Source: Pseudomonas fulva
Lineage (GTDB): Bacteria > Pseudomonadota > Gammaproteobacteria > Pseudomonadales > Pseudomonadaceae
Length of the DNA: 64,000 bases
Direction: 5' to 3'
Assembly (NCBI RefSeq): GCF_023517795.1
Contig: NZ_CP082928.1
Location: 1 to 64,000, forward strand
In this document: positions 1-8,809 of the stretch, one piece after another
Position numbering within the stretch: position 1 is the first letter of the stretch
Layout: every line of letters starts with the position of its first letter
Program-made: the position numbers and the translations under genes
The notes under the pieces: model-generated
Told to the model about the DNA's origin: nothing
The model's input: the letters and a program-made list of their open reading frames with translations, nothing else
The model's database searches: none

Positions 1-399
1 GCAAGCGACCGGCGCATCCATCACCTGCTCAGAAATGCTGCGGGCATCCGCCGCGAAGTGACCCTGGAGGCCCGTCTGAGCATCGAAGACTTCGATATCC
101 GTCGCGAGGCCGCCCTGCAGGGGCTGGGTTTCACCATGCTGCCGCACACCAAATGCGTGACCGATCTGCAGACCGGCCGCCTGGTACGCCTGCTGCCGGA
201 CTGGAACCTGCCCGGTGGGCACCTGCAGGTCGTCTACCCTCACCGGCGCGGCATGTTGCCAGCGGTACGTGTCTGGCTCGACCATATGATCCAGGCCAGC
301 AGCAACGGTTGGCTGATGCCTGGAACGGACCTGATTGGCCCAGGGTCAGAGCAACCTGATAACGTTATCTATCCCCCTACCGAACAGGACAACCGATGA
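1..399 (+). CDS. LysR-family regulator, C-terminal part (cut by window start)
   Basis: The reading frame is open from base 1, so the gene starts upstream of the window and only about 132 C-terminal residues are present. They match the end of a LysR effector-binding domain: an IRREAALQGLGFTMLP stretch, followed by VRLLPDW, then a VVYPHRRGMLPAVRVWLDH helix. That tail pattern is typical of LysR regulators of the AaeR/DhcR-like group. The DNA-binding part is not visible. The stop overlaps the start of the following MFS gene (ATGA at 396-399), so the two are probably co-transcribed, which is unusual for a LysR gene because its target is more often divergent. The inducer cannot be inferred. Confidence 0.8.
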   Translation, partial: ASDRRIHHLLRNAAGIRREVTLEARLSIEDFDIRREAALQGLGFTMLPHTKCVTDLQTGRLVRLLPDWNLPGGHLQVVYPHRRGMLPAVRVWLDHMIQASSNGWLMPGTDLIGPGSEQPDNVIYPPTEQDNR

Positions 400-1595
400 C
401 CGCTCGCAAGCCCCAGGCTCCCGGCCAGACCGCGCGAATTCTGGGCGTGGTGTTTTTCACCTTCATCGGCTTTCTCTGCGTTGGCCTGCCCTTGGCGGTG
501 CTGCCCGGTTTCGTGCTCAATGACCTGGGCTACGGCTCGGTGATGGCCGGCCTGGTGATCAGCCTGCAGTACCTGGTGACCCTGGTTTCACGACCGGTCA
601 CGGGCATGCTGATCGACCGCATCGGCCCCAAGCTCGCGGTGGTGTACGGCCTCGGTGGCACCCTGGGCAGCGGCGTACTGACCTTGGCGGCGACCAGCCT
701 GCATGGGGTTTCCGGCGAGATCGGCCTGGGCCTGCTGTTGGCCGGGCGCGTCGCCCTGGGCGTTTCCCAGGCGCTGATCGGTACCGGTTCGATCACCTGG
801 GGCATCGGCCGGGTCGGCGCCGAGAACACCGCTCGGGTGATCTCCTGGAATGGCATCGCCTCCTACGGTGCCATCGCCATCGGCGCACCGCTGGGCGTGC
901 TGATGGCCTCCACGCTCGGCCTGTGGAGCATCGGCGCGGCCATCACCCTGCTCAGCCTCGGCGCGCTGTGGGTGGCGCGCGACAAGCCGGCCATCCCGGT
1001 GATTCAGGGCAAGCGCCTGCCGTTTCACAACGTGTTCCTGGCCATTGCCCCCAACGGCCTGGCGCTGGCCCTGGGTTCCATCGGCTTCGGCACCCTGGCG
1101 ACCTTCGTCACCCTGTATTACGCCAGCCTGGGCTGGGAACACGCGGCCTATTGCCTGAGCGCCTTCGGCCTGGCGTTCATCGCCGCCCGCCTGCTGTTCG
1201 CCGGGGCCATCGAGCGACGCGGTGGCTACCGGGTCGCGACCATCTGCCTGGCGATCGAAACCCTCGGGCTGTTGCTGCTGTGGATCGCGCCGATTCCCGC
1301 CCTGGCCCTGTGTGGTGCGGCGCTGACCGGCTTTGGCCTGTCGCTGGTGTATCCGGCGCTTGGCGTCGAAGCCATCGGCAATATTCCAGCGGCCAGCCGC
1401 AGCTCGGCGCTGGGCGCCTATGCACTGTTCTTCGATCTGGCGCTTGGCGTCGCCGGCCCGCTGATGGGCCTGGTGGCCGCCGCCCACGACTACGGTGCGG
1501 TGTTTCTCGCCTCGGGTCTGCTGTCGCTGCTCGGCCTGGGCCTGAGCCTCCTGCTGCTGCGCCGGGCGCAGCGGCCGAAGGCGGTGCAACCATGA
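396..1595 (+). CDS. MFS transporter, YhhS/YfcJ (UPF0226) type
   Basis: The product has 399 residues and about 12 hydrophobic segments. It follows the Escherichia coli YhhS family closely as I recall it: an N-terminal GLPLAVLPGFV segment, GLVISLQYLVTLVSRPVTG with a D-R-x-G-P-K loop after helix 2, GRVALGVSQALIGTGS, and VISWNGIASYGAIAIGAPLG in the first half. Family members are efflux-type major facilitator carriers in the inner membrane; YhhS has been linked to export of toxic compounds, but the substrate here is unknown. The start overlaps the stop of the LysR gene by 4 nt and its stop overlaps the next start (ATGA at 1592-1595), so the three genes look like one transcript. Confidence 0.85.
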   Translation: MTARKPQAPGQTARILGVVFFTFIGFLCVGLPLAVLPGFVLNDLGYGSVMAGLVISLQYLVTLVSRPVTGMLIDRIGPKLAVVYGLGGTLGSGVLTLAATSLHGVSGEIGLGLLLAGRVALGVSQALIGTGSITWGIGRVGAENTARVISWNGIASYGAIAIGAPLGVLMASTLGLWSIGAAITLLSLGALWVARDKPAIPVIQGKRLPFHNVFLAIAPNGLALALGSIGFGTLATFVTLYYASLGWEHAAYCLSAFGLAFIAARLLFAGAIERRGGYRVATICLAIETLGLLLLWIAPIPALALCGAALTGFGLSLVYPALGVEAIGNIPAASRSSALGAYALFFDLALGVAGPLMGLVAAAHDYGAVFLASGLLSLLGLGLSLLLLRRAQRPKAVQP

Positions 1596-1945
1596 CCCGT
1601 GAAGAGCTGATCGACTTCTGCCTGCAGCTGCCGGGGGCTCGCGTCAACTACAAGTGGGGCAGCAACCAGGTGTTCTCCGTGGCGCACAACAAGATGTTCG
1701 CCATCGTGGATTTTCTCGGCGACAACCTGGCTTTCAAGGTGGATGACGCGCTGTTTCTCGGTTTCACGGATCGCCCAGGCATTCGCCCTGCCCCCTACCT
1801 TGCGCGTGCCCACTGGATCAGCATGAATGGCAGCCAGCCGCCACTGGCTGACGAGGAACTGCGCGACCTGCTGGCCCGCTCCCACCAACTGGTGGTGCGG
1901 CGCCTGCCACGCAAACAGCGGGCCGGCCTGCTGCTCGATCTATAA
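1592..1945 (+). CDS. MmcQ/YjbR family protein
   Basis: This is a small cytoplasmic protein of 117 residues with the pattern of the YjbR (DUF419) fold: an N-terminal MTREELIDFCLQLPGA segment, a W/G-rich strand (YKWGSNQVFSV), KMFAIVDF, LAFKVDD, PGIRPAPYLARAHWI, and a C-terminal helix with LLARSHQLVVRRLPRKQR. YjbR proteins resemble the CyaY/MotA double-wing fold and may bind DNA, but their role is not established. It is translationally coupled to the MFS gene. Its last 6 nt overlap the 3' end of the convergent DUF1294 gene, so the stop codons interleave. Confidence 0.85.
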   Translation: MTREELIDFCLQLPGARVNYKWGSNQVFSVAHNKMFAIVDFLGDNLAFKVDDALFLGFTDRPGIRPAPYLARAHWISMNGSQPPLADEELRDLLARSHQLVVRRLPRKQRAGLLLDL

Positions 1946-2665
1946 CAGGCTGCGCAACCAACCGCTGGTGTAGGTACCGCCGAGCAGGAGCTGATCGATC
2001 CAGACCAGTTGGTGCAGCGCCACGATGGCCCAGAACACCAACTGGTAGGACACCTTGCGCGTCTTGTGCCGAAAGGCCTGCTGGGCCACCAGCGCACCCG
2101 GCCAGCCGCCTGCCAGCTCGATCAGGTGCAAGGTTTTTTCCGGCGTACGCTGGCGACCTTGCTGGGCGCTGTTCTTGTCGTGCCAGTAGAGCAGGAAGCA
2201 CAGCGCGCTCGCCACGGGATAGAGCAGCGCCGGCCACGCCGCCCCATTCGCCGACCAGCGCAATGCGCCGACCACCGGCAGCAGGCACAACGCAGCGAAA
2301 ATCAGCCATTTGGCGATCGGGTTACGCAGTGCGCCGGTTGGCCGTGCAGCCCTGCGCGGGGTTGGCCTGGCAGCCTTGGCGCGGGGCTTGGTGGCATCGG
2401 GCTTGCCGGTATCAGGTTTGACACGAATCTGCGGTTGGTCGATGGCCAGCTCACCTGCCAGGCGCACGTGTTCGGCACGCAGACGGCCGCGCTCATCACG
2501 TCCGGCAACGAAGAGCACCTGGTCACCGGCCGTGGGCCGACGGTCGCCGCGCATCGCCGAGATATGCGCGAATACTTCATTTCCGCCGGCAACAGGCTGG
2601 ATGAAACCAAAGCCCTTGTCATCGTCCCAGCGCCTGATGCGGCCAGCCTGCTCCCTGCTCTGCAT
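1940..2665 (-). CDS. Cold-shock domain / DUF1294 membrane protein
   Basis: The product has 241 residues and two parts. Residues about 6-70 form a cold-shock (OB-fold) domain with the RNP1-like KGFGFIQP and a VFAHISAM motif, which binds single-stranded nucleic acid. A basic, Pro/Ala-rich linker follows, then a DUF1294 region from about residue 125 with membrane helices and the WHDKNSAQQGRQRTPEKTLHLIELAGGWPGALVAQQ signature (quoted here in part: KTLHLIELAGGWPG). The fusion is common in Proteobacteria and its function is unknown. I chose the ATG at 2665 because it directly precedes the cold-shock domain; the frame stays open far upstream through uppP. The 3' end overlaps the convergent YjbR gene by 6 nt. 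Confidence 0.85.
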   Translation of the reverse strand: MQSREQAGRIRRWDDDKGFGFIQPVAGGNEVFAHISAMRGDRRPTAGDQVLFVAGRDERGRLRAEHVRLAGELAIDQPQIRVKPDTGKPDATKPRAKAARPTPRRAARPTGALRNPIAKWLIFAALCLLPVVGALRWSANGAAWPALLYPVASALCFLLYWHDKNSAQQGRQRTPEKTLHLIELAGGWPGALVAQQAFRHKTRKVSYQLVFWAIVALHQLVWIDQLLLGGTYTSGWLRSLL

Positions 2666-2688
2666 ATGCGTCCTTGACGGCCGGGCAA

Positions 2689-3519
2689 TCAGCCCTCGGC
2701 CGTGCTCCAGTCGATCCAGCCGAATTGCCAGGTGGCCAGAATCAGCAGGCCGAAGGCGATCCGGTACCAGGCGAACACCGCATAGCTGTGGTTGGCGATG
2801 AACACCAGCAGCGCGCGCACCGTCAGCATGGCGACGATGAAGGTGGTGACGAAGCCGATGGCGAATACCGGCAGATCGCTCCACTGCAGGATGTCCCGGT
2901 ACTTGTAGAGCGAGTAGACGGTGGCGGCGACCATGGTCGGCATCGCCAGAAAGAACGAGAACTCGGTGGCCGCCTTGCGCGACAGACCGAACAGCAGGCC
3001 ACCGATGATGGTCGAGCCGGAGCGCGAGGTACCCGGGATCAATGCCAGGCACTGGGCGAAGCCGACCTTGAGGGCGAGCTTCCAGTCCATGTCGTCGACC
3101 GTTTCGGCAAGGATGCGGTGCTGACGCTTCTCGGCCCAGAGCATCACCACGCCCCCAATGACCAGCGCGGCGCTGACCGTGATCGGGTTGAACAGCCAGT
3201 GCTCGATCAGGTCGGCGAACAGCAGGCCGAGCACCACCGCCGGAAAGAAGGCGATCATCAGATTGACGGTGAAGCGCCGCGCCATGGGGTCGCTGCCCAG
3301 CCCGGTGACCACCGCCAGGATGCGCTGGCGGAACTCCCACATCACCGCGAGAATGGCGCCGAGCTGGATGATGATCTTGAAGGCCGTGGCACGCTCGCCA
3401 TTGAAGTCCAGCAAGTCACCCACCACGATCAGGTGTCCGGTACTGGAAATGGGCAAGAACTCGGTAAGACCTTCAACGATACCCAGAATCAGCGCCTGAA
3501 ACGCGAGCCAGCTGTCCAT
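2689..3519 (-). CDS. uppP: Undecaprenyl-diphosphatase UppP/BacA
   Basis: This is a 276-residue integral membrane enzyme that dephosphorylates undecaprenyl pyrophosphate to the monophosphate carrier used in peptidoglycan and O-antigen assembly; overproduction gives bacitracin resistance. Both family signatures are present: [15 protein letters not shown] from residue 16, and PGTSRSG near residue 162, which carries the catalytic arginine. Length matches the family (about 270). The ATG at 3519 has a GAGGAG ribosome-binding site a few bases upstream. It is followed by the DUF1294 gene on the same strand after a 23-nt gap, so they may share a transcript. Confidence 0.95.
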   Translation of the reverse strand: MDSWLAFQALILGIVEGLTEFLPISSTGHLIVVGDLLDFNGERATAFKIIIQLGAILAVMWEFRQRILAVVTGLGSDPMARRFTVNLMIAFFPAVVLGLLFADLIEHWLFNPITVSAALVIGGVVMLWAEKRQHRILAETVDDMDWKLALKVGFAQCLALIPGTSRSGSTIIGGLLFGLSRKAATEFSFFLAMPTMVAATVYSLYKYRDILQWSDLPVFAIGFVTTFIVAMLTVRALLVFIANHSYAVFAWYRIAFGLLILATWQFGWIDWSTAEG

Positions 3520-3713
3520 CGAAACTCCTCGGAAAGGTGCCAGATGAACTGGCTGTAAAGGGATTGCTTCTCGGACTAGAGCCGCTGGTGGAGGTTCCAG
3601 CAGGGCCGAAAAAAGCGGCAGTTATAAAGCACCTGCATGCAATTTCAAAACGCTATCAACGCGAAATTGCATTTTCCTGCCAGCCGAGCGGCCCTCCCGG
3701 GCGCGACAAACGA

Positions 3714-3719
3714 TAGAAT
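3714..3719 (+). promoter_or_regulatory. Possible -10 element upstream of pnuC
   Basis: TAGAAT followed by GCGC lies 35 nt before the pnuC start and looks like a pseudomonad sigma70 -10 hexamer. I see no convincing -35 at the right distance. Confidence 0.3.
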
Positions 3720-3753
3720 GCGCGACCGCCCGCCGTCACACCCATGAGGTCCC

Positions 3754-4320
3754 ATGTCACCGCTCGAAGTCTGCGCCTCGTTGCTCGGCCTGGTCGCCGT
3801 CTGGCTGACCGTGCGGCAGAACCCCTGGTGCTGGCCCATCGGGCTGGTCATGGTGGTGCTCTATGCGTGGGTGTTCTTCCAGGCCAGGCTCTATTCCAAC
3901 ACGCTGCTGCAAGGCGTGTACGCCGCCCTGCAGCTCTACGGCTGGTGGCAATGGACGCGCGGCGATCGTCCTGACGAGCGCTTGCAGGTATCGAGCCTGG
4001 GCCTGGGTCAGACGCTCTCCGGCCTCGGCCTGGGCGTGCTCGGCTCGGCTGTACTGGGCCTGCTGATGATGACCTACACCGATGCCAGCGCGCCCTGGCA
4101 GGACGCGACGCTGTGTGCCTTCAGCCTCGTCGCGCAGTTGTGGATGGCCAAGAAGCGCCTGGAGTGCTGGGCGCTGTGGATCCTCCTCGACGTGCTGTTC
4201 GTCGCGCTGTTCATCGACCAGAGGCTGTACCTTACCGCTGCGTTGTACGCCTTGTTCACACTGCTTGCCTGCCACGGCTGGCTGACCTGGCGCCGTGAAG
4301 TGGTTGCTGCGCGGCCATGA
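3754..4320 (+). CDS. pnuC: Nicotinamide riboside / NMN-type transporter PnuC
   Basis: The 188-residue protein has about seven hydrophobic helices and the PnuC hallmarks: PWCWPIGLVMVVLYAWVFF near the N-terminus and the aromatic cluster LYGWWQW in the substrate path. PnuC carriers move nicotinamide riboside by facilitated diffusion, and uptake is driven by phosphorylation inside the cell. The neighbour supports that role: the stop overlaps by 4 nt (ATGA, 4317-4320) with an ATPase/kinase of NadR ribosylnicotinamide-kinase type. A GAGGT ribosome-binding site precedes the ATG at 3754. I saw no obvious NAD-linked riboswitch in the 230-nt leader. Confidence 0.93.
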   Translation: MSPLEVCASLLGLVAVWLTVRQNPWCWPIGLVMVVLYAWVFFQARLYSNTLLQGVYAALQLYGWWQWTRGDRPDERLQVSSLGLGQTLSGLGLGVLGSAVLGLLMMTYTDASAPWQDATLCAFSLVAQLWMAKKRLECWALWILLDVLFVALFIDQRLYLTAALYALFTLLACHGWLTWRREVVAARP

Positions 4321-4847
4321 AGGTCCTGGTTCTGACCGGCCCGGAATCCACCGGCAAGAGCTGGCTGGCGAGCGAGCTGCAGCAGCGCTTCGGCGGTATC
4401 GTGGTCGGTGAATACGTCCGCCACTTCATCGACAGCCTGCAGCGCGATACCTGTTACGCCGATATCTCCACCATCGCCCGCGGCCAGCTCGCCTGGGAAG
4501 ACGCCGCCCGCGCGCAACGCCCTCACCTGCTGATCCTCGACACCCACCTGCTCAGCAACATCCTCTGGAGCCGCACCCTGTTCGGTGATTGCCCGGACTG
4601 GATGGAGCCGGCCCTCCTGGCCCGTGAATACCACCTGCACCTGTTGCTCGACCCGCGCGGCGTCGAGTGGGTCGGCGATGGCCAACGCTGCCAGCCGGAT
4701 CTGGCAGAGCGCCTGGCTTTTCATCAGGGCTGCGCACACTGGCTCGCGGCCAACGGCCAGAACGTGGTGGAAATCGCCGGTACCTGGCATGCACGCCAGC
4801 GCGCAGCGATAAGTTGCGTGGCCGACTGGCTAGGCGTCAGCGACTAA
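4317..4847 (+). CDS. NadR-like ATPase / ribosylnicotinamide kinase
   Basis: The product has 176 residues and opens with a P-loop, GPESTGKS at residues 8-15, exactly as in the C-terminal kinase domain of NadR. A Walker-B-like LLILDTHLLSN and a Leu/His-rich YHLHLLLDPRGVEWVGDGQR lid region follow. Known family role: phosphorylation of nicotinamide riboside to NMN. Translational coupling to pnuC strongly suggests that imported nicotinamide riboside is trapped by this kinase. The NMN-adenylyltransferase and DNA-binding domains of full-length NadR are absent, so it is a stand-alone kinase. Confidence 0.85.
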   Translation: MKVLVLTGPESTGKSWLASELQQRFGGIVVGEYVRHFIDSLQRDTCYADISTIARGQLAWEDAARAQRPHLLILDTHLLSNILWSRTLFGDCPDWMEPALLAREYHLHLLLDPRGVEWVGDGQRCQPDLAERLAFHQGCAHWLAANGQNVVEIAGTWHARQRAAISCVADWLGVSD

Positions 4848-4951
4848 CCGTTCGGCTAATTATCCAAGATATCCCCATGGCATCTTGCCATTAACCGGCA
4901 GCATGGGCATAAAGGAGCACGACCAGAAAAACGCAACAAGGACGTCCCCCC

Positions 4952-6862
4952 ATGCGCCTCATCCGCCGCGCCGTGCAGATCATCATTCTGCTCCTGCTGA
5001 CCGCCCTGCTGGTCATCGTCTACTACATCGCCAGGCCCAATCTGCCGGCTTACACGCCGGTGGAAAAGGTGCACTACCTCGGCCAGTGGAACGATCAGCA
5101 GCGTCAGTTCTATTACTACACGCCCCAGGGCACCTCGGTGAAAGGCCTGCACTATGCCTGGTTCTCGGCTCTGGAACTGCCGTTCGGCAAGGCCAAGTTC
5201 GCCGACCCGGATTATCTCGCCCGCTTCGGTTTTCTGACCCAGCCCGGACAGAAAGCCACGGCCCTGAACCCGGGTAACCTGCCGGTGGGTTTCGCCCGCC
5301 ACCAGGACGATGACAGCGGCGTTCAGTACCTGGACATCACCTGTGCTGCCTGCCATACCGGCGAGCTGCGCTATCAGGGCCAGGCGGTACGTATCGACGG
5401 TGGCGCCGCGCTGCACTCGCTGGCCTCCACCGTACCGACGCTCAAGGGCGGCAGCTTTGGCCAGGCCCTGGGCATGAGCATGGCGTTCACCTACTACAAC
5501 CCGCTGAAATTCCGCCGCTTCGCCCATGAGGTGCTCGGTGAACATTACCAGCGTGACTACGACAGCCTGCGTGTGGAGTTCAAGCAGGTGCTCGACCGCT
5601 TGCTGAGCACCGCCTACAACGACTGGCACCGCGGCCTCTACCCGACCGAAGAAGGCTTTGGCCGTACCGACGCGTTCGGCCGCATCGCCAACACCGTCTT
5701 CGGTGACAGCATCGATGCGGCGAACTACCGCGTGGCCGATGCGCCGGTCAGCTATCCGCACCTGTGGGACATCTGGAAATTCGACTGGGTGCAATGGAAC
5801 GGTTCGGCCATGCAACCCATGGCTCGCAACGTCGGTGAGGCGCTGGGGGTCGGCGCTTCGCTGCACCTGCTCGACGACAACGGGCGCCCGGTGCCCCACG
5901 ACCAGCGCTACGCCTCCAGTGTGCGCATCAACGATCTCTATCAGCTGGAAGAAACCCTCAAGCACCTGCAGCCGCCCACCTGGCCGGAACAGGTCTTTGG
6001 CAAGGTCGACCTGGCCCTCGCCAGCCGCGGACGCGCCCTGTTCCAGGAAAACTGCGCCCTCTGCCACGCACCGAAGGTCGTTCCGCCGGAGCATCGCAGG
6101 GCGCCGGAACGGGACCCAGAGTGGCACATGGAGGTCATCCAGACATCCGTCGTGGGCACCGACTCCACCACCGCCGACAATATCGCCGACCACCGTTTCG
6201 ACATCCGCAAGCTGGGCTGGAAGAAATCCGAGCTGGCCGAGCTGGACGTGGAACTGCGCAGTAACACCCTCGACAAGATCGACTTCAGCGCCATCTCCAC
6301 TGCCGAGGCGCTGGCCTATGTCACCGCCTATGTCGAAGAGCGCGCCTACCGCGACAACGGCATCGCACCAGAGCAGCGCAAGCGCATGATTGGCTACGGC
6401 CTGCCCATTGGCGTCCAGGAAATTCGTGGCTACAAGGTACGCCCCCTGGATGGCATCTGGGCAACCCCACCCTTCCTGCACAACGGCTCGGTGCCAACGC
6501 TGTTTCATCTGCTGTCGCCCGTATCGGAACGTCCCACCAGCTTCTGGGTGGGTAATTTCGAATTCGATCCCAAGCACGTGGGTTTCGTCAGCGACAAGTT
6601 TCCTGGCGGCTTTCTTCTCGATACGCGGATCAAGGGCAATGGCAACGGCGGTCATGAATTCCGCGACGGCTGCCGCAATGACGGCGTCATCGGCCGCGGC
6701 CTGCAACCGGAAGAACGCTGGGCGCTGGTCGAGTACCTGAAGGTGCTGGGTAATACTGCCCTGGAAAGCCAGTTGAGTGACGTGCCGGCCAGGCCCTGGA
6801 ACCCGGGGCAATACTGCCAGGGCAGCGTGAAAGCCAATCTCGAGGAGTCCAACGATGCTTAA
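4952..6862 (+). CDS. Di-haem cytochrome c, RoxA-like
   Basis: This 636-residue protein has an N-terminal signal-anchor (residues about 8-26) that places the rest in the periplasm. Two CxxCH haem sites are visible: C131-C134-H135 (CAACH) and C368-C371-H372 (CALCH). The C-terminal half carries YKVRPLDGIWATPPFLHNGSVP and FWVGNFEFDPKHVGF, which I recognise from the rubber oxygenase RoxA / di-haem cytochrome c peroxidase-like group. RoxA itself is a dioxygenase that cleaves polyisoprene; many homologues have no known substrate. An AAGGA site at 4938-4942 supports the ATG at 4952. It overlaps the catalase-like gene by 8 nt, so the two products probably work together. Confidence 0.8.
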   Translation: MRLIRRAVQIIILLLLTALLVIVYYIARPNLPAYTPVEKVHYLGQWNDQQRQFYYYTPQGTSVKGLHYAWFSALELPFGKAKFADPDYLARFGFLTQPGQKATALNPGNLPVGFARHQDDDSGVQYLDITCAACHTGELRYQGQAVRIDGGAALHSLASTVPTLKGGSFGQALGMSMAFTYYNPLKFRRFAHEVLGEHYQRDYDSLRVEFKQVLDRLLSTAYNDWHRGLYPTEEGFGRTDAFGRIANTVFGDSIDAANYRVADAPVSYPHLWDIWKFDWVQWNGSAMQPMARNVGEALGVGASLHLLDDNGRPVPHDQRYASSVRINDLYQLEETLKHLQPPTWPEQVFGKVDLALASRGRALFQENCALCHAPKVVPPEHRRAPERDPEWHMEVIQTSVVGTDSTTADNIADHRFDIRKLGWKKSELAELDVELRSNTLDKIDFSAISTAEALAYVTAYVEERAYRDNGIAPEQRKRMIGYGLPIGVQEIRGYKVRPLDGIWATPPFLHNGSVPTLFHLLSPVSERPTSFWVGNFEFDPKHVGFVSDKFPGGFLLDTRIKGNGNGGHEFRDGCRNDGVIGRGLQPEERWALVEYLKVLGNTALESQLSDVPARPWNPGQYCQGSVKANLEESNDA

Positions 6863-7997
6863 ACGATTCTGGCTGTGGCTCGGACGCCTGCTGGGCAGAA
6901 CGCTGGTCTTGCTGATGGTCGTCGGCCTGGGAGGCTGGGCCGCGGGTAGCGCCTATTACAGCTGGAAATTCTCCGGCCCGGTTTCCAGCGAAGAGCAAAT
7001 CCCGGCAAACGAGGCCGCCTATACCGCCGGCATCATCGATGACGCCATTCGCGTCGTCGAGCAGCACCGCGACAATACCCGCGTCCTGCGTGACGCCCAT
7101 GCCAAGGCTCACGGCTGCGTCAAGGCTGAGGTCACCGTGAAGGCGGATCTCGAGGAGAGCCTGCGCTATGGCGTGCTCGCCGAACCGGGCAAGACCTGGC
7201 AAGCGTGGATGCGCCTGTCCAACGGCAACGCCTACCCGCAATTCGACCGCGCTCGCGATGCGCGGGGCATGGCCATCAAACTGCTCGACGTACCGGGCAC
7301 CAAGCTGATGAGCAATCCGCGTAATGCCGGCGATCAGGATTTCGTGATGTTCAATCATCCGGCGTTCTTCGTTCGCGACGTGGCGGAGTACCGCAGCAAC
7401 TTCGCGGCGCAAGCGGACGGCAAGAAAGCCCTGGCCTTCTTTCCCAGCTGGGACCCACGAAGCTGGGAGCTGCGCCACCTGATCATCGCACTGAAAACCC
7501 TGTCGCCGGCGCCCAGCAGCCCGGTAGAGACCACCTACAACTCCATCGCGCCATTCAAGCTGGGGCCGCACAACATCAAGTACCGGGTCATTCCAACCCC
7601 TGAAAACTGCCCGGCTTATGCCATTCCCAAGCCCAACACCGACTTGCCCAATTTCCTGCGTAGCGCGCTCTACCAGCAGCTTTCACTGGATCGCATGCCA
7701 GCCTGTTTCGCCCTGCAGGTACAGCGGCAGAACCCGGACTACTACATGCCGATCGAAGATCCCAGCGTGGAGTGGGACGAGAAGATCGCGCCGTTCGAAA
7801 CCGTCGCCGATATCCGCCTGCCGGCCCAGGACTTCGATAGCACGGAGCAGAACCTGTTCTGCGACAACCTGTCGTTTAACCCCTGGCACGCCCTGCCCGA
7901 GCATCGGCCGATCGGCGGCATAAATCGCTTGCGCAAGGCCGTGTACGAAGCCGTGAGCGTCTATCGCCATGATCGCAATGCCGCTCTGAGCCAGTGA
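6855..7997 (+). CDS. Catalase-family haem protein (membrane-anchored, not classical catalase)
   Basis: The product has 380 residues with an N-terminal membrane helix (about residues 12-33) that should anchor it facing the periplasm. The body has the short catalase-fold pattern seen in srpA / allene-oxide-synthase-like proteins: [27 protein letters not shown], the [18 protein letters not shown] segment, and the C-terminal [31 protein letters not shown]. It is much shorter than true catalases (about 480-700). Such proteins bind haem and often act on lipid hydroperoxides. Overlap with the RoxA-like cytochrome gene suggests a joint periplasmic oxidation or peroxide-handling reaction; the substrate is unknown. 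Confidence 0.8.
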   Translation: MLKRFWLWLGRLLGRTLVLLMVVGLGGWAAGSAYYSWKFSGPVSSEEQIPANEAAYTAGIIDDAIRVVEQHRDNTRVLRDAHAKAHGCVKAEVTVKADLEESLRYGVLAEPGKTWQAWMRLSNGNAYPQFDRARDARGMAIKLLDVPGTKLMSNPRNAGDQDFVMFNHPAFFVRDVAEYRSNFAAQADGKKALAFFPSWDPRSWELRHLIIALKTLSPAPSSPVETTYNSIAPFKLGPHNIKYRVIPTPENCPAYAIPKPNTDLPNFLRSALYQQLSLDRMPACFALQVQRQNPDYYMPIEDPSVEWDEKIAPFETVADIRLPAQDFDSTEQNLFCDNLSFNPWHALPEHRPIGGINRLRKAVYEAVSVYRHDRNAALSQ

Positions 7998-8023
7998 AGG
8001 CCCTACAGGTCGCAGCAGGCTGC

Positions 8024-8029
8024 TAGAAT
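8024..8029 (+). promoter_or_regulatory. Extended -10 candidate for queD
   Basis: TGCTAGAAT (TGn-TAGAAT) at 8021-8029 matches an extended -10 and lies about 36 nt before the queD start. No clear -35 is visible, which is usual for extended -10 promoters. Confidence 0.35.
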
Positions 8030-8064
8030 CGCAGCCTGTTCGCCCTGTAGAAAAGAGATTGGCC

Positions 8065-8421
8065 TTGGAACTGTTCAAAGAATTCATCTTCGAAGCCGCC
8101 CACCGGCTTCCCCACGTCCCCGAAGGCCACAAATGCGGCCGCCTGCATGGTCATTCGTTCCGCATCGCCGTCTATATCGAGGGCGAGGTCGACCCCCATA
8201 CCGGCTGGATTCGTGACTTCTCCGAGATCAAGGCCATCTTCAAGCCGATCTACGAGCAGCTCGACCACAACTACCTCAACGACATCCCCGGCCTGGAAAA
8301 CCCGACCAGCGAGATTCTCGCCAAATGGGTATGGCAGCAACTCAAGCCCTTGCTGCCGGAGCTGTCGCGCATTCGCATCCATGAGACCTGTACCAGCGGC
8401 TGCGAATATCGCGGGGACTAG
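8065..8421 (+). CDS. queD: 6-carboxy-5,6,7,8-tetrahydropterin synthase QueD
   Basis: This 118-residue enzyme converts 7,8-dihydroneopterin triphosphate to 6-carboxytetrahydropterin, the second step to queuosine and other 7-deazapurines. Zinc ligands are visible as FEAAHRLPH and LHGHSF, the catalytic Cys as [10 protein letters not shown], and the C-terminal ETCTSGCEY is typical. I start it at the TTG at 8065 (MELFKEF), which has AGAGA at 8054-8058 correctly spaced; the in-frame TTG at 8059 sits directly on that site. Pseudomonas QueD proteins as I recall begin MELFKEF. A strong terminator follows. Confidence 0.93.
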   Translation: MELFKEFIFEAAHRLPHVPEGHKCGRLHGHSFRIAVYIEGEVDPHTGWIRDFSEIKAIFKPIYEQLDHNYLNDIPGLENPTSEILAKWVWQQLKPLLPELSRIRIHETCTSGCEYRGD

Positions 8422-8460
8422 GACGACCGAACATCCGCGGTATCGCAGCGCAAGGACAAG

Positions 8461-8507
8461 TGCAGAAACGACGAAGCCCGCGCTATGCGGGCTTTTTCGT
8501 TTCTGCA
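8461..8507 (+). terminator. Rho-independent terminator after queD
   Basis: The core stem is GCCCGC/GCGGGC (8476-8481 with 8487-8492), followed by five T at 8493-8497. An outer 10-bp stem (8461-8470 with 8498-8507) closes the structure, which makes it usable from both strands. Confidence 0.85.
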
Positions 8508-8809
8508 GGCTGGGCCTGAGGAACCTGCTACCGAAGAGCCGAGCTGGAGATTCTGCAGTCAGGTTACGACGCTAGATGCGCTATGCGTAAGCAGGAGATA
8601 GTCGAACGGCGCTGAGCTCCGCCCGGCTCACTGGGTTACGAGAGTTCTATATGCACCGTAGGGTGGAAGACGCTTCACCCTTCCACCAGCAACTTTGCCA
8701 CGGTGGAGCCTGAGCCTTTAGGGCTATATCGTCCGTAGCCTGCGGTCGAGCAAAGCGATACCCAGGTCAGCCTGCCCTGCATCTTTCGGTTTTTGTGAGC
8801 CTAAAAGAC
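8508..8809. other. Non-coding spacer between queD and rRNA operon
   Basis: There is no supported gene here. The stretch holds an inverted repeat, GGTGGAAG/CTTCCACC at 8662-8669 and 8680-8687, in a GTAGGGTGGA context that resembles hairpin repeats common between Pseudomonas genes. The rest shows nothing I can name. Confidence 0.5.
8662..8687. repeat. Short inverted repeat (GTAGGGTGGA-type)
   Basis: GGTGGAAG and CTTCCACC form an 8-bp stem with a 10-nt loop. The flanking GTAGGGTGGA motif resembles dispersed intergenic hairpins in pseudomonads. Only one copy is seen in this window. Confidence 0.4.

Noticed and set aside
7998..8064. Possible preQ1 riboswitch before queD
   Set aside because: The 67-nt leader has a GC-rich repeat (GCAGGCTGC/GCAGCCTG) but not the preQ1 aptamer pattern. 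I only support an extended -10.
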